The notes below the pieces were generated by a model. It searched no databases. It saw only the letters and a program-made list of their open reading frames with translations, and was not told the DNA's origin. Position numbers and translations under genes: made by a program. 64,000 nt of DNA from Pseudanabaena sp. PCC 7367 (lineage in GTDB: Bacteria > Cyanobacteriota > Cyanobacteriia > Pseudanabaenales > Pseudanabaenaceae): contig NC_019701.1 in assembly GCF_000317065.1 (NCBI RefSeq), positions 3,482,001 through 3,546,000 of the forward strand. Direction: 5' to 3'. Below, one piece after another: positions 51,872 to 60,146 of this stretch. How positions within the stretch are numbered: the first letter of the stretch is position 1; every line of letters starts with the position of its first letter.

Positions 51872-51961
51872 ACGACTGTAAGTTACTGCTGGTTTGTGAG
51901 ATGCTCAAACCATTGCCCAGTTAGCTTATGCCGTCAACGATTGTTTTTTCTCAAACCGATA

Positions 51962-54043
51962 TTAATATTGCAAGATCTGCCAATTAATCTTGCTCAAGCC
52001 TACCAGTTGCCGGCTTAGCGCCACCGCGCCATTAATGTTTAAGTGGCTCGGATCGGAAAAAAGCTGTGGTTGATCTTGCCATTGGGTCGATAGATCGATA
52101 TAGGCAAAGTCCCAGCGATCGGCCAGTTCATTCATGCGATCGTTGAATTCTTGTTCATACTGCGATCGGGCTTCATCCAGGTAGGTGCTATGCAGCGGCA
52201 TATTGATTACAACTAACTCAATGTTGTGGCGGCGGCAAAAATTTGTCAGCGCATAAAAAGCATCGATCTGCTCACCATAGAGATCCAAATCGCGGTAGTC
52301 AGAATCATATTTACCAGAAACCCTGGTATATGCCTGGAAATAGGTACGCGGATCAAACACCACATTCACACCAATAAAGCCGCGATCGTCCATTTCCCCC
52401 AACTGGCTGGGCGCACTTTGATCAACAAGGCGATTGGTATTACTCAAACCAGGTGCTAGGTGATTATATCCTTCCACCAGAGCTTCCCGCAGTTGGCCGC
52501 GCTGGTCATAGGCTTGCAAGATCGCATTGGCTGTATCTCGTAAATAAGGAGAGTGCTTGAGGGTTTGTTTAGCTTCATCCAGATTATCCCCTGCTAAATC
52601 AGGGCGATCGCCTCCAGAGATTAATAGTTCTAAATACCCCTCCGAGCTGGCAATATCTTGATAAGTGAGATCTGGGCGGCTGCTGTTAAATGCTCGCACC
52701 CCATCGGCCAAAATAATCATGCGGGGCAATTGCTCCGGCGACATAATCCGGGTTAGTTGCAGGTTAACTACCTGAGCCGTAGCGCCATTAATCCCCATGT
52801 TAAAAACTTCAACATGCTTATACACCGGGTCATATTCCTGGAGCGATCGCTCTAGGGTGACAGGATCGATACCCCGAAAGGCTCTTGAGCTGCCAAAAAT
52901 CATGACTTCTGGTGGTTGGCGATTGGCCGCCACATGCCAGCGTAATAACTCTAGCTTTTGATTGAGATGTTCATTGTTGTAGTTGGGTAAAGGTTCTTGC
53001 TCTGCTACTATGGCTTGATCTAAATTTGCTGGTGGTGCGGGCAGCACAGCAGTGGTTGGTTCCGGTAAGTCATTCACAAACCCCACCAAACTACGATCGA
53101 TCACCAGGGTGGTTGCTAGTCCTACGATCAGGCTGGTGGTGCAGGTAATCAAGCCAAGATCATTATTTTTTAGTTGATTGCGTCTGGGGGGATGTCCATT
53201 GAGGCGATCGGCTGGACTCGGAGCAGAATCGGCAGTTGTGACTAACCAACGAAACTTGAAAAACTCTCTACTCCATTGCTGCAAATAGCTTAGGGTATTG
53301 GTTCCAGATTTTTTGAGGATCTGCCAGCGATCGACTTGCTCAATTTGCTCTAAATCAACCGCATGATTGCCATTGCCAGATTCAAGAGCATCAAATGGGA
53401 CTAAATTAGCTCCTAGACTATCCGCAGCATGACCATTTCTACTCGTTCCATTAGCTCCATTAGCTCCATTAAGCAAGCCTTTACCATTGGTTTGGGCTGA
53501 GTCCGGCTCAACCCCAATCACCGCCAGATCGACATCAAACCGCCAGGAAACAGATTTTGCCCCGGCAACCCGACTTGAAACCGTGACTGATTGGAAATAT
53601 TCTGATGGGTGCGATTGGCGTAACACTTCCAACACTGGCAAGGCTGTAACCGCCTTAACTAGTTCTTGCTTACTCTCGCATAGCACACTCAAGCAGTTGT
53701 ATTTTAATAAAACTTTTAGAGTGGCCTGAGCCAGTTGCGGCAATTTAACCAATCGCTCGGTAATACCCGCTGCCACAAAGGCCGCATCCCCCAATGGCAT
53801 ATCCAGCCCCAAAGCCCATTTTTTGCCATGCAGTTTCATCCGGTTGATGCCTTCCGCATGGATCGCCGCATTAGAAGCGATCGCTGAGATTACCTGATGT
53901 GGCGCGTTGGTTTTAATGTGCAGATATAAACAATCACCCTGCTGGCGGGCTTTGGTAATTGCTAAATTGTCCAAATGCCACCCCGATTCGGATGGGCGAT
54001 CGCTAAGGGCTAAATTTTGTCGATGCGATTGCGACAATTCCAT
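51962..54043 (-). CDS. DUF1574-family protein with a SGNH-type hydrolase fold
   Basis: The 693-residue protein has a soluble N-terminal region (about 1-180; resembling parts of cyanobacterial DUF1574 proteins), a low-complexity Asn/Gly/Ala linker (190-230), one membrane segment (about 293-316) and a C-terminal SGNH-like domain: IFGSSRAFRGIDP (about 380-392, nucleophile Ser), NMGINGATAQVV, and SDPSHLNINGA near the end with the Asp-x-x-His pair. The membrane segment would place the SGNH domain on the outer side. DUF1574/AlgX-like proteins are associated with acylation or modification of exported glycans; the substrate here is unknown. Confidence 0.83.
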   Translation of the reverse strand: MELSQSHRQNLALSDRPSESGWHLDNLAITKARQQGDCLYLHIKTNAPHQVISAIASNAAIHAEGINRMKLHGKKWALGLDMPLGDAAFVAAGITERLVKLPQLAQATLKVLLKYNCLSVLCESKQELVKAVTALPVLEVLRQSHPSEYFQSVTVSSRVAGAKSVSWRFDVDLAVIGVEPDSAQTNGKGLLNGANGANGTSRNGHAADSLGANLVPFDALESGNGNHAVDLEQIEQVDRWQILKKSGTNTLSYLQQWSREFFKFRWLVTTADSAPSPADRLNGHPPRRNQLKNNDLGLITCTTSLIVGLATTLVIDRSLVGFVNDLPEPTTAVLPAPPANLDQAIVAEQEPLPNYNNEHLNQKLELLRWHVAANRQPPEVMIFGSSRAFRGIDPVTLERSLQEYDPVYKHVEVFNMGINGATAQVVNLQLTRIMSPEQLPRMIILADGVRAFNSSRPDLTYQDIASSEGYLELLISGGDRPDLAGDNLDEAKQTLKHSPYLRDTANAILQAYDQRGQLREALVEGYNHLAPGLSNTNRLVDQSAPSQLGEMDDRGFIGVNVVFDPRTYFQAYTRVSGKYDSDYRDLDLYGEQIDAFYALTNFCRRHNIELVVINMPLHSTYLDEARSQYEQEFNDRMNELADRWDFAYIDLSTQWQDQPQLFSDPSHLNINGAVALSRQLVGLSKINWQILQY

Positions 54044-54206
54044 AAAAACATCACCTGCCGGACTAGGGCTAAAGCTTAATATCTATTCCCCTTAATTGGC
54101 AACTATTTTACAATGGCATTTAGGCTCTACCGACTAGTTTCAAGGTTCAATTAATGCTTGTTCAAGCTCTCTCATGCCTGCCCACAGTACCCTAACCGCA
54201 AGCATC

Positions 54207-54836
54207 CTAATGCCTAAACACATTATCGTAACCGAGCAAATCTAGCTCTACGATCGTGGGAATATGATCAAAACATTTGATCGCTAAGTCATAACGCTCT
54301 TCTCGTTTGAGCATCTGGGTCAGGGTTTTAGATATGGCCAACAAATAGCGCACATCATTGGTGGCATATTGCAATTGATGCTCAGACAGGTTTTGAATAT
54401 TACCCCAGTCAGAGGATTGGGCGGACTTATCAAGATCGACCTGGGTTAGCTCCTTGACCACCTCGCGCAAGCCGTGTTTATCGGTGTAGGTGCGAGCTAG
54501 CTTACTGGCGATCTTAGTACAAAAAATTGGGCTGGTATTAATCCCCAATTGATATTTAAGAATGCCCACATCAAACCTGGCATAGTGAAATACCTTGGTT
54601 ACATGGGTAGCTTCCATGAGCTGTTTGAGGTATGGTGCTGATTCGATCCCTCGTTCTACTCGCACCAGGCTGATATATTCATCTTCGTTGCAAATTTGCA
54701 CCAGACAAAGGCGATCGCGGCGAGGTATCAATCCCATTGTTTCGGTATCCACGGCGATCGCATTACTGCTCAAATAAACATTAATGGCGCTTTGGTCTAA
54801 GTCATTATCAAAGATGCGGAAGCTTTTTATATTCAT
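54207..54836 (-). CDS. Ribonuclease D-like 3'-5' exonuclease
   Basis: From ATG 54836 (NIKSFRIFDNDLDQSAI) the product is 209 residues, a single DEDDy exonuclease domain: AVDTETMGL, HYARFDVGIL and YATNDVRYLL supply the acidic metal-binding residues and the tyrosine. It lacks HRDC domains, unlike E. coli RNase D, and matches the short RNase D-like proteins of cyanobacteria, which process tRNA or other RNA 3' ends. An ATG at 54905 would add 23 residues (NLINIIKWIKKIKRY) that look spurious. Confidence 0.9.
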   Translation of the reverse strand: MNIKSFRIFDNDLDQSAINVYLSSNAIAVDTETMGLIPRRDRLCLVQICNEDEYISLVRVERGIESAPYLKQLMEATHVTKVFHYARFDVGILKYQLGINTSPIFCTKIASKLARTYTDKHGLREVVKELTQVDLDKSAQSSDWGNIQNLSEHQLQYATNDVRYLLAISKTLTQMLKREERYDLAIKCFDHIPTIVELDLLGYDNVFRH

Positions 54837-55231
54837 GTAGCGCTTGATCTTTTTTATCCACTTAATAATATTAATCAAATTAATGGCCGCTTGGTTTGGT
54901 GGCAATTGGCGTTAACCTTTCGTTGCTTTTCCTGCTTACATAGCTTTGCTATTATGCACCTAAATTTGCCTGATGTTTATTCATCTTTATAACTAATAAA
55001 TACGGCGATCGCCTTTAATAGAGATGTTTACGATCGAAGCATTAATTACTTATTTGTAACTTATTTGTACGCGATCTCTTATGTATGTGCTGGTTAGATA
55101 TCCTTAATCAAAATATGGGTAACTGCTGCTCTTGCTAAGTTAAGTTCTGAGCTAAAGGAGATGAGCTTAGGGCGATCGGCCTACTAGAAAATTGATTGCT
55201 ATATCCTACAAATGATTATGCATAAAAGCGC

Positions 55232-55260
55232 ATGACAATCATTGGCTAAGCATGTATATT
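55232..55260 (+). promoter_or_regulatory. Sigma70-type promoter for candidate sRNA
   Basis: ATGACA (55232-55237) and TATATT (55255-55260) are separated by 17 bp, close to the TTGACA/TATAAT consensus. The predicted transcript would start about 55266-55267. Confidence 0.55.
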
Positions 55261-55265
55261 AGTTT

Positions 55266-55345
55266 GTGTGAGGAGGATAAAAGGAAATTTGCTCTTGGAG
55301 TCGAAACACGGAAAGACGCCCAGGGGCTTTTTCCTTTTATAAGCT
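55266..55345 (+). ncRNA. Candidate small RNA (about 75-85 nt), starts with Yfr1-complementary sequence
   Basis: The predicted RNA begins GUGUGAGGAGG (55266-55276). Its first ten nucleotides are the exact complement of CUCCUCACAC, the core of the conserved Yfr1 motif. It ends in a hairpin, GGAAAGACGCC (55310-55320) against GGCUUUUUCC (55325-55334), followed by UUUU. Promoter, length and hairpin fit a free-standing sRNA, but a short 5' UTR with a ribosome binding site (AGGAGG) is the alternative. No homologue is known to me. Confidence 0.45.
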
Positions 55346-55650
55346 TTTTTAGCCTCTGGTCGATCGCTACCAAGACTAGAGCCATAACAAGACTTAAATT
55401 TAATCACAAATTAATTACAAACTTTTTAATTACAAGTTTTGGTTACTTTTGAGCGCTGCAAGCACCTACCAGAAATGATTTAGGGGAGGTAATCTGGGTT
55501 AACTAGAATCCTGGCCGGAATTGTCTATTCCCAGAGAACCTGTTGAATTAAGTGAATTTCGCGGCGATCGCTAATGTTTGTTCACGGCAATGATCAATTA
55601 TTTGCCTGTAAAAATTAAAGTTGTTAATTGTCTAACCCGAAGTTGTTTTG

Positions 55651-58263
55651 TTAAGAGAGTGATTCACGGGTTACCCGATTAATCTTCAAATCCTGGCTAT
55701 TGGAAAATTCTTGCAGCATAAACAACACATAATCCGGCTTGAGATTATCGCCATTGGGCAGACAACTACCCACAAACCTGAGCTTGGGCGATCCCATAAA
55801 CGGGTTGACATCAATTAGCTCAATTTCGTGCAAACGATCGCGCAGTTCGATCATTTTTTCCTTGCCCGATTTGGTGATCTTGACCATCTGGATTGATGGA
55901 GCAGCAATGATCCGATCGAGCACAGCCTGCCAGTAGTTGCGATCGCGTTTTTCAATCGGTTCATTAGCTATTTGTTCAGCAATTGCGCCGCAATCAAACC
56001 CCAATTCGATCGTATATTCAGCCCTGGTAATTGTGCGTGCTGCTGATTTAGCCTTGAGATCAATTTCAACCACATCAAGAATTGGTACATCCTCAGGTAG
56101 CTTGGCCGCCAAGCGTTGCTTAAACTCCGCTGGATCAATGGTTTCTAATAATTCAAAATCAGCCACCTCACCATTACTGCAATAGCCCAGGGGCAGGGCA
56201 TTGGCGATCGCAATGCGGGGGCCAGGATGGAAGCCACCCGTAAACGACAGCGGTAGTTGGGCGCGTCTTGCTGCCCGTTCAAACAAGCGCATTAGATCAA
56301 GATGGGAAATCAGCGCCATTTGCCCCAGCTTGCCAAACACCATCCGCAACCGCTGCACACTGGCGATCGGCTCCAGGTTAGTTTGCTGCAAAAATTCTGG
56401 GATTGGTGGCGACTTTAGCACCACATTATGGCCAAAGCTAGGCCCGCACACGCCGCATTGATAGCATTTAGCAAAGGAGCAATCGGGGACAACTTTAGCT
56501 TCTAGGGACTGATACCAGTCATCAATCAACCATTGCTTATCTATTCCTGTATCCAGGTGATCCCAGGGCAAATCAGCTTCCAAAGCAGGCAACGGCATCT
56601 TCCATTGCAACCCTGCCTCAGCGATCGCCCGTGACCAGGCAGCAAATGCTTGTTGGGTGTTCTCAAACCAGGAATCCATTCCCGCGCCCTTCTGCCAGGC
56701 ATGTTTGATTACCTGCGACAGGGTGCGATCGCCCCGCCCCACAAAGTCTTCCATCGCCGAAATGCGTACGTCAGTGTAATTCACCTTTACGCCGCGAATC
56801 TTCCTAAACTCAGCCCGCAGTAGATCCTGCTTGCGTTCAAATTCTGTTGTGCTCACGCCATGCCATTGAAACGGTGTATGGGGTTTGGGGGTGAAGTTAG
56901 AAATCGTGACATTAAAATTAAGCCGTTTACGACCTTTGGTGCGGCATTGTTCCTGCAACCAGGCGATCGTTCTGGCAATGCCCAACACATCCTCGTCGGT
57001 TTCGGTGGGCAAGCCAATCATGAAATAGAGCTTGATTTTATCCCAGCCCTCATCATGGGCAATTTTAATCCCGCGTAGCAATTCTGCATCGGTCAAGTCT
57101 TTATTAATTACATCGCGCAGCCGTTGGGTGCCTGCCTCCGGTGCAAATGTTAACCCTTGATTGCGGCCATCACCTTTTAGCACATTGGCAATATTATGAT
57201 CAAAGCGATCGACCCGTTGGCTAGGTAGTGAGAGGGTGACATGCTCATCGGGGAAGCGCTCTTTAATCTCTAAACCCACCGCTGGCAAAGCCAGGTAATC
57301 AGAACAGGAGAGCGACAATAGGGAAAATTCGTTATAGCCTGTCTCGCGCATTGCCTTTTCGACCGTATTCACGATCGCTTCTGGTTCCACATCCCTGGCC
57401 GGACGGGTGAGCATTCCCGGCTGACAGAACCGACAACCCCTGGTGCAGCCGCGCCGAATCTCGATCGTGAGGCGATCGTGAACAGTTTCAATGTAGGGAA
57501 CCAGACCAATACTGCGCTCTGGCATGGGGGTGGCTACCCGACGCAAAATCCTGGCTGGCACATCAGGGCGATTGGGTTTGACTGCACCAGTGAGTGGATC
57601 GCTATCATAAAACTGCGGTACATATACACCGGGCACTTGCTGTGCCAAATCCAGCAGCATTTCTTGGCGCGATTTACCGGTTTCCTTGGCAGTTTTTAGC
57701 ACTGCGCCAATTTCTGGCAAGCATTCCTCACCATCTCCCATCGCCAGGAAATCAAAAAATTCCGCATAGGGTTCAGGATTGGAAGTAGCGGTTTGGCCGC
57801 CAGCAAAAATCAGCGGTAAGCTTAAATCATTGGGACTAGCTGCCTGACGTTCGCGCCAGGTGAGCGGAATTTGCGCCAGATCCAACATTTCCAGAATATT
57901 TGTCGCACCCAACTCATAGCTGAGACTGAAGCCGAGAATGTCAAACTCCACCAACGATCGCTTTGACTCCACTGCAAACAAAGGCGTATTGGTTTCCCGT
58001 AGCTTGCGGGTCAGATCGGCTGCGGGCAAATAGGCACGATCGCAAAGTTGCCCTGCTTGCTGATTGAGAATGCTATAGAGAATAATGTGCCCCAGATTAG
58101 AAGCTGCCACCTCATAAACTTCAGGATAGGTAAGCGACCAACGGATCGTAGCTGATTGCCAGGGTTTATGCACAGCCCCCAACTCATTTCCCAGATAACG
58201 GGCGGGTTTTTCAATCTCGGCAGTAATCAGGTTTTCGATCTGTTGGGTAAGTGTCATTGGCAA
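55651..58263 (-). CDS. Radical SAM protein with DUF2344 C-terminal domain (TIGR03960-type)
   Basis: The 870-residue protein has an N-terminal Rossmann-like region (about 30-220; SNLGHIILYSILNQQ, FDILGFSLSYELGATN, FAGGQTATSNPEP) resembling B12-binding domains. The radical SAM core binds [4Fe-4S] through CTRGCRFC (Cys273, Cys277, Cys280). A third part (about 630-870; RLRMVFGKLGQMALISHLDL) matches DUF2344. The unusual segment SFAKCYQCGVCG before it could bind metal. Members are common in cyanobacteria; the substrate is not established. No neighbouring gene hints at its role. ATG 58263 (codon 1; codon 3 is also Met) is the chosen start. Confidence 0.9.
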   Translation of the reverse strand: MPMTLTQQIENLITAEIEKPARYLGNELGAVHKPWQSATIRWSLTYPEVYEVAASNLGHIILYSILNQQAGQLCDRAYLPAADLTRKLRETNTPLFAVESKRSLVEFDILGFSLSYELGATNILEMLDLAQIPLTWRERQAASPNDLSLPLIFAGGQTATSNPEPYAEFFDFLAMGDGEECLPEIGAVLKTAKETGKSRQEMLLDLAQQVPGVYVPQFYDSDPLTGAVKPNRPDVPARILRRVATPMPERSIGLVPYIETVHDRLTIEIRRGCTRGCRFCQPGMLTRPARDVEPEAIVNTVEKAMRETGYNEFSLLSLSCSDYLALPAVGLEIKERFPDEHVTLSLPSQRVDRFDHNIANVLKGDGRNQGLTFAPEAGTQRLRDVINKDLTDAELLRGIKIAHDEGWDKIKLYFMIGLPTETDEDVLGIARTIAWLQEQCRTKGRKRLNFNVTISNFTPKPHTPFQWHGVSTTEFERKQDLLRAEFRKIRGVKVNYTDVRISAMEDFVGRGDRTLSQVIKHAWQKGAGMDSWFENTQQAFAAWSRAIAEAGLQWKMPLPALEADLPWDHLDTGIDKQWLIDDWYQSLEAKVVPDCSFAKCYQCGVCGPSFGHNVVLKSPPIPEFLQQTNLEPIASVQRLRMVFGKLGQMALISHLDLMRLFERAARRAQLPLSFTGGFHPGPRIAIANALPLGYCSNGEVADFELLETIDPAEFKQRLAAKLPEDVPILDVVEIDLKAKSAARTITRAEYTIELGFDCGAIAEQIANEPIEKRDRNYWQAVLDRIIAAPSIQMVKITKSGKEKMIELRDRLHEIELIDVNPFMGSPKLRFVGSCLPNGDNLKPDYVLFMLQEFSNSQDLKINRVTRESLS

Positions 58264-58996
58264 AGTCTCAAGTATTGAAGATTGAAGATTGAAAATGGTC
58301 TACAGGTTATTTAGGCTATTAAGTAACTAGGATTAGCTCTGTGCTGCGATCGCCATTCCCTCAGTTACCAGTTATATTCTACTGAGTCGATCGAAATGGT
58401 TGATCAAATAAGCTTGAAAATTAATTCTAAGCTTGAAAATTAATTCAATTATCATTTCCCATTTCAATACTAATTAATTTGACGGAGTAATAGCTGAGTT
58501 ATGACAATATCTTAGGCATATGGAGTGAAAAATACGCAAAAGCTTGTGATCTATGCCCATAGAATGGATGATCGCATATTGATAATACGCTTAATAAATT
58601 AGCTCTGGATCTTTACTTCGGCCGATCAACAATGATTTAAATAACCAGCACTAATTAGCACTAATCTAAATCACTATCTCTGCCCTGGGTATGGGTGAGA
58701 CCCAGACACAAGTTTGTATACTCTTTTATGGGCTCATCAAGATTATGACTGTATACTAAAAACAGCAAATATAAAAACAAGATAAAATCAGGTTGCTTGC
58801 CCACATAAATACCCCATTTGCCCGTGAGTAATGATTAACCAATTTGAATTATGAAGGATTGCCATTAAGACTCAGTTATTTATCAGTTATTTAACCGATC
58901 GAATTGGCTACCCATCATAACTTTCTTGGTTGACCAACGCTTTAGTGCAATACCTGCATTGTAAACACATCAAGCTAATTTAGGTTATAGGTTAAC
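58264..58996. other. Long intergenic region upstream of thf1
   Basis: These 733 bp contain a 19-bp direct repeat (58409-58446) and AT-rich sequence. TGGGT(58689..)/ACCCA can form a 5-bp hairpin near 58690-58708. I see no gene or mobile element. Confidence 0.5.
58409..58446. repeat. 19-bp direct tandem repeat (two copies)
   Basis: TAAGCTTGAAAATTAATTC occurs twice in tandem at 58409-58427 and 58428-58446, in the gap between the radical SAM gene and thf1. Confidence 0.88.
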
Positions 58997-59779
58997 GTGA
59001 ATACTGTCCGCACCGTATCTGACGCAAAACGCGATTTCTTCCAAGCTTTCCCGCGACCGATCAATTCGGTTTATCGCCGGGTGGTTGATGAACTGTTGGT
59101 AGAGATGCATCTGTTGACGGTAAATCAAACCTTTGCCTATGACCCGGTATTTGCGCTGGGGGCGATCACTGCCTACGATCGCTTTATGCTGGGCTATGAG
59201 CCTGAATCAGAACGCGATCGGATTTTGCCAGCCATTTGCGGTGCCGTACATCTCAATGCGGAACAAATGCGCCATGATGCTTCGAGTCTGGCGGAATTAG
59301 CCATGCGATCGCCGATCGATGTGAAGCAGTTTTTGACTTCCCTGGAAACTACCGAAAATCTGGAACCGCTCACGGGTACGATCCGCGCGATCGCTGCCAA
59401 TCAGAAGTTTAAATATAGCCGCCTGTTTGCGATCGGTCTGTTTACGTTGCTGGAAACTGCTGATCCCAATACCATGTCGGACAATGACAAACGCCAGGAA
59501 TTGATCAAGCAGGTGGGCGATGCGCTTAACCTGGGCTCAGAGAAGCTGATTAAGGATTTAGACCTCTATCGATCGAATCTGGAGAAGGTGGAACAAGCCC
59601 GCCAGATGATGAAGGATTTAGTCGAAGCAGAGCGCAAAAAGAAGGAACAGCGGGAGAATCCCCCTAAGTCTGATGCGGCGGCTTATGCTGCTGAAGATGG
59701 ACAAGATGCACCAAAGCCCGAAGATGAAGCAAACGATTCTTCTAATTCTTCGACCGAGGCTAATTCTGAAGCTAATTAA
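58997..59779 (+). CDS. thf1: Thf1/Psb29, photosystem II biogenesis factor
   Basis: The 260-residue protein is recognised by its N-terminus (TVSDAKRDFFQAFPRPINS, YRRVVDELLVEMHLL) and the YDPVFALGAITAYDRFM segment of the Thf1/Psb29 family. Psb29 is needed for photosystem II repair under strong light and interacts with FtsH proteases in cyanobacteria. The C-terminal 60 residues are a coiled-coil-like helix (NLEKVEQARQMMKDLVEAER) followed by an acidic, Ser/Asn-rich tail. The start is GTG 58997. cutA follows 14 bp later on the same strand. Confidence 0.95.
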   Translation: MNTVRTVSDAKRDFFQAFPRPINSVYRRVVDELLVEMHLLTVNQTFAYDPVFALGAITAYDRFMLGYEPESERDRILPAICGAVHLNAEQMRHDASSLAELAMRSPIDVKQFLTSLETTENLEPLTGTIRAIAANQKFKYSRLFAIGLFTLLETADPNTMSDNDKRQELIKQVGDALNLGSEKLIKDLDLYRSNLEKVEQARQMMKDLVEAERKKKEQRENPPKSDAAAYAAEDGQDAPKPEDEANDSSNSSTEANSEAN

Positions 59780-59793
59780 CCTGCATTAAGCCT

Positions 59794-60129
59794 GTGGCCG
59801 ACTCAGACTCGCTGATAATTGTTACCACCACCGTAGCCGATCGCCCTACTGCCGATCAATTAGCGCGATCGCTGGTGGAAAGTTGTCATGCTGCCTGTGT
59901 GCAAATTGTGCCAGAAATCAGCTCTACCTACTATTGGCAGGGTGAGATGTGCGTTGAGGCAGAATGTTTGTTATTGATTAAAACGCTGGCCTCAAAATAC
60001 GCTGAGTTAGAAGCAGAGTTGCGATCGCTCCATCCCTATGATGAACCGGAAATTGTGGCGATCGCGGCTAGTGCAGTGAGCCAGTCCTATTTGCAATGGG
60101 CGATCGATGCCTTGGCACGGCAAAAATAA
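59794..60129 (+). CDS. cutA: CutA1-like divalent-cation tolerance protein
   Basis: The 111-residue protein has the CutA ferredoxin-like fold: IIVTTTVADRPTADQLARSL, ACVQIVPEISSTYYWQGEM and LHPYDEPEIVAI. CutA proteins are trimeric and very stable; they bind divalent metals, but the physiological role is unclear. The start is GTG 59794, 14 bp after the thf1 stop, so the two genes probably form a transcription unit. It converges on cbiG-cobJ. Confidence 0.93.
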   Translation: MADSDSLIIVTTTVADRPTADQLARSLVESCHAACVQIVPEISSTYYWQGEMCVEAECLLLIKTLASKYAELEAELRSLHPYDEPEIVAIAASAVSQSYLQWAIDALARQK

Positions 60130-60146
60130 GATTTAGTATTTAGTAT

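Larger units (their letters stand above)
54837..55650. other. Long intergenic region containing a candidate sRNA
   Basis: These 814 bp hold no clear gene. A promoter-like pair (55232-55237, 55255-55260) followed by a short transcript region and a hairpin with U run suggests an independent small RNA (listed separately). A 66-codon frame at 55252 overlaps the promoter and is not called. Confidence 0.6.

Noticed and set aside
55240-55276. Possible Yfr1 gene on the minus strand (CCTCCTCACAC)
   Set aside because: The first base of the conserved ACUCCUCACAC differs, and no 3' hairpin with a U run follows on that strand; the plus strand has both promoter and hairpin.
55252-55452. 66-codon frame in the 54837-55650 gap
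   Set aside because: Its start lies upstream of the predicted transcription start and inside the -10 box.
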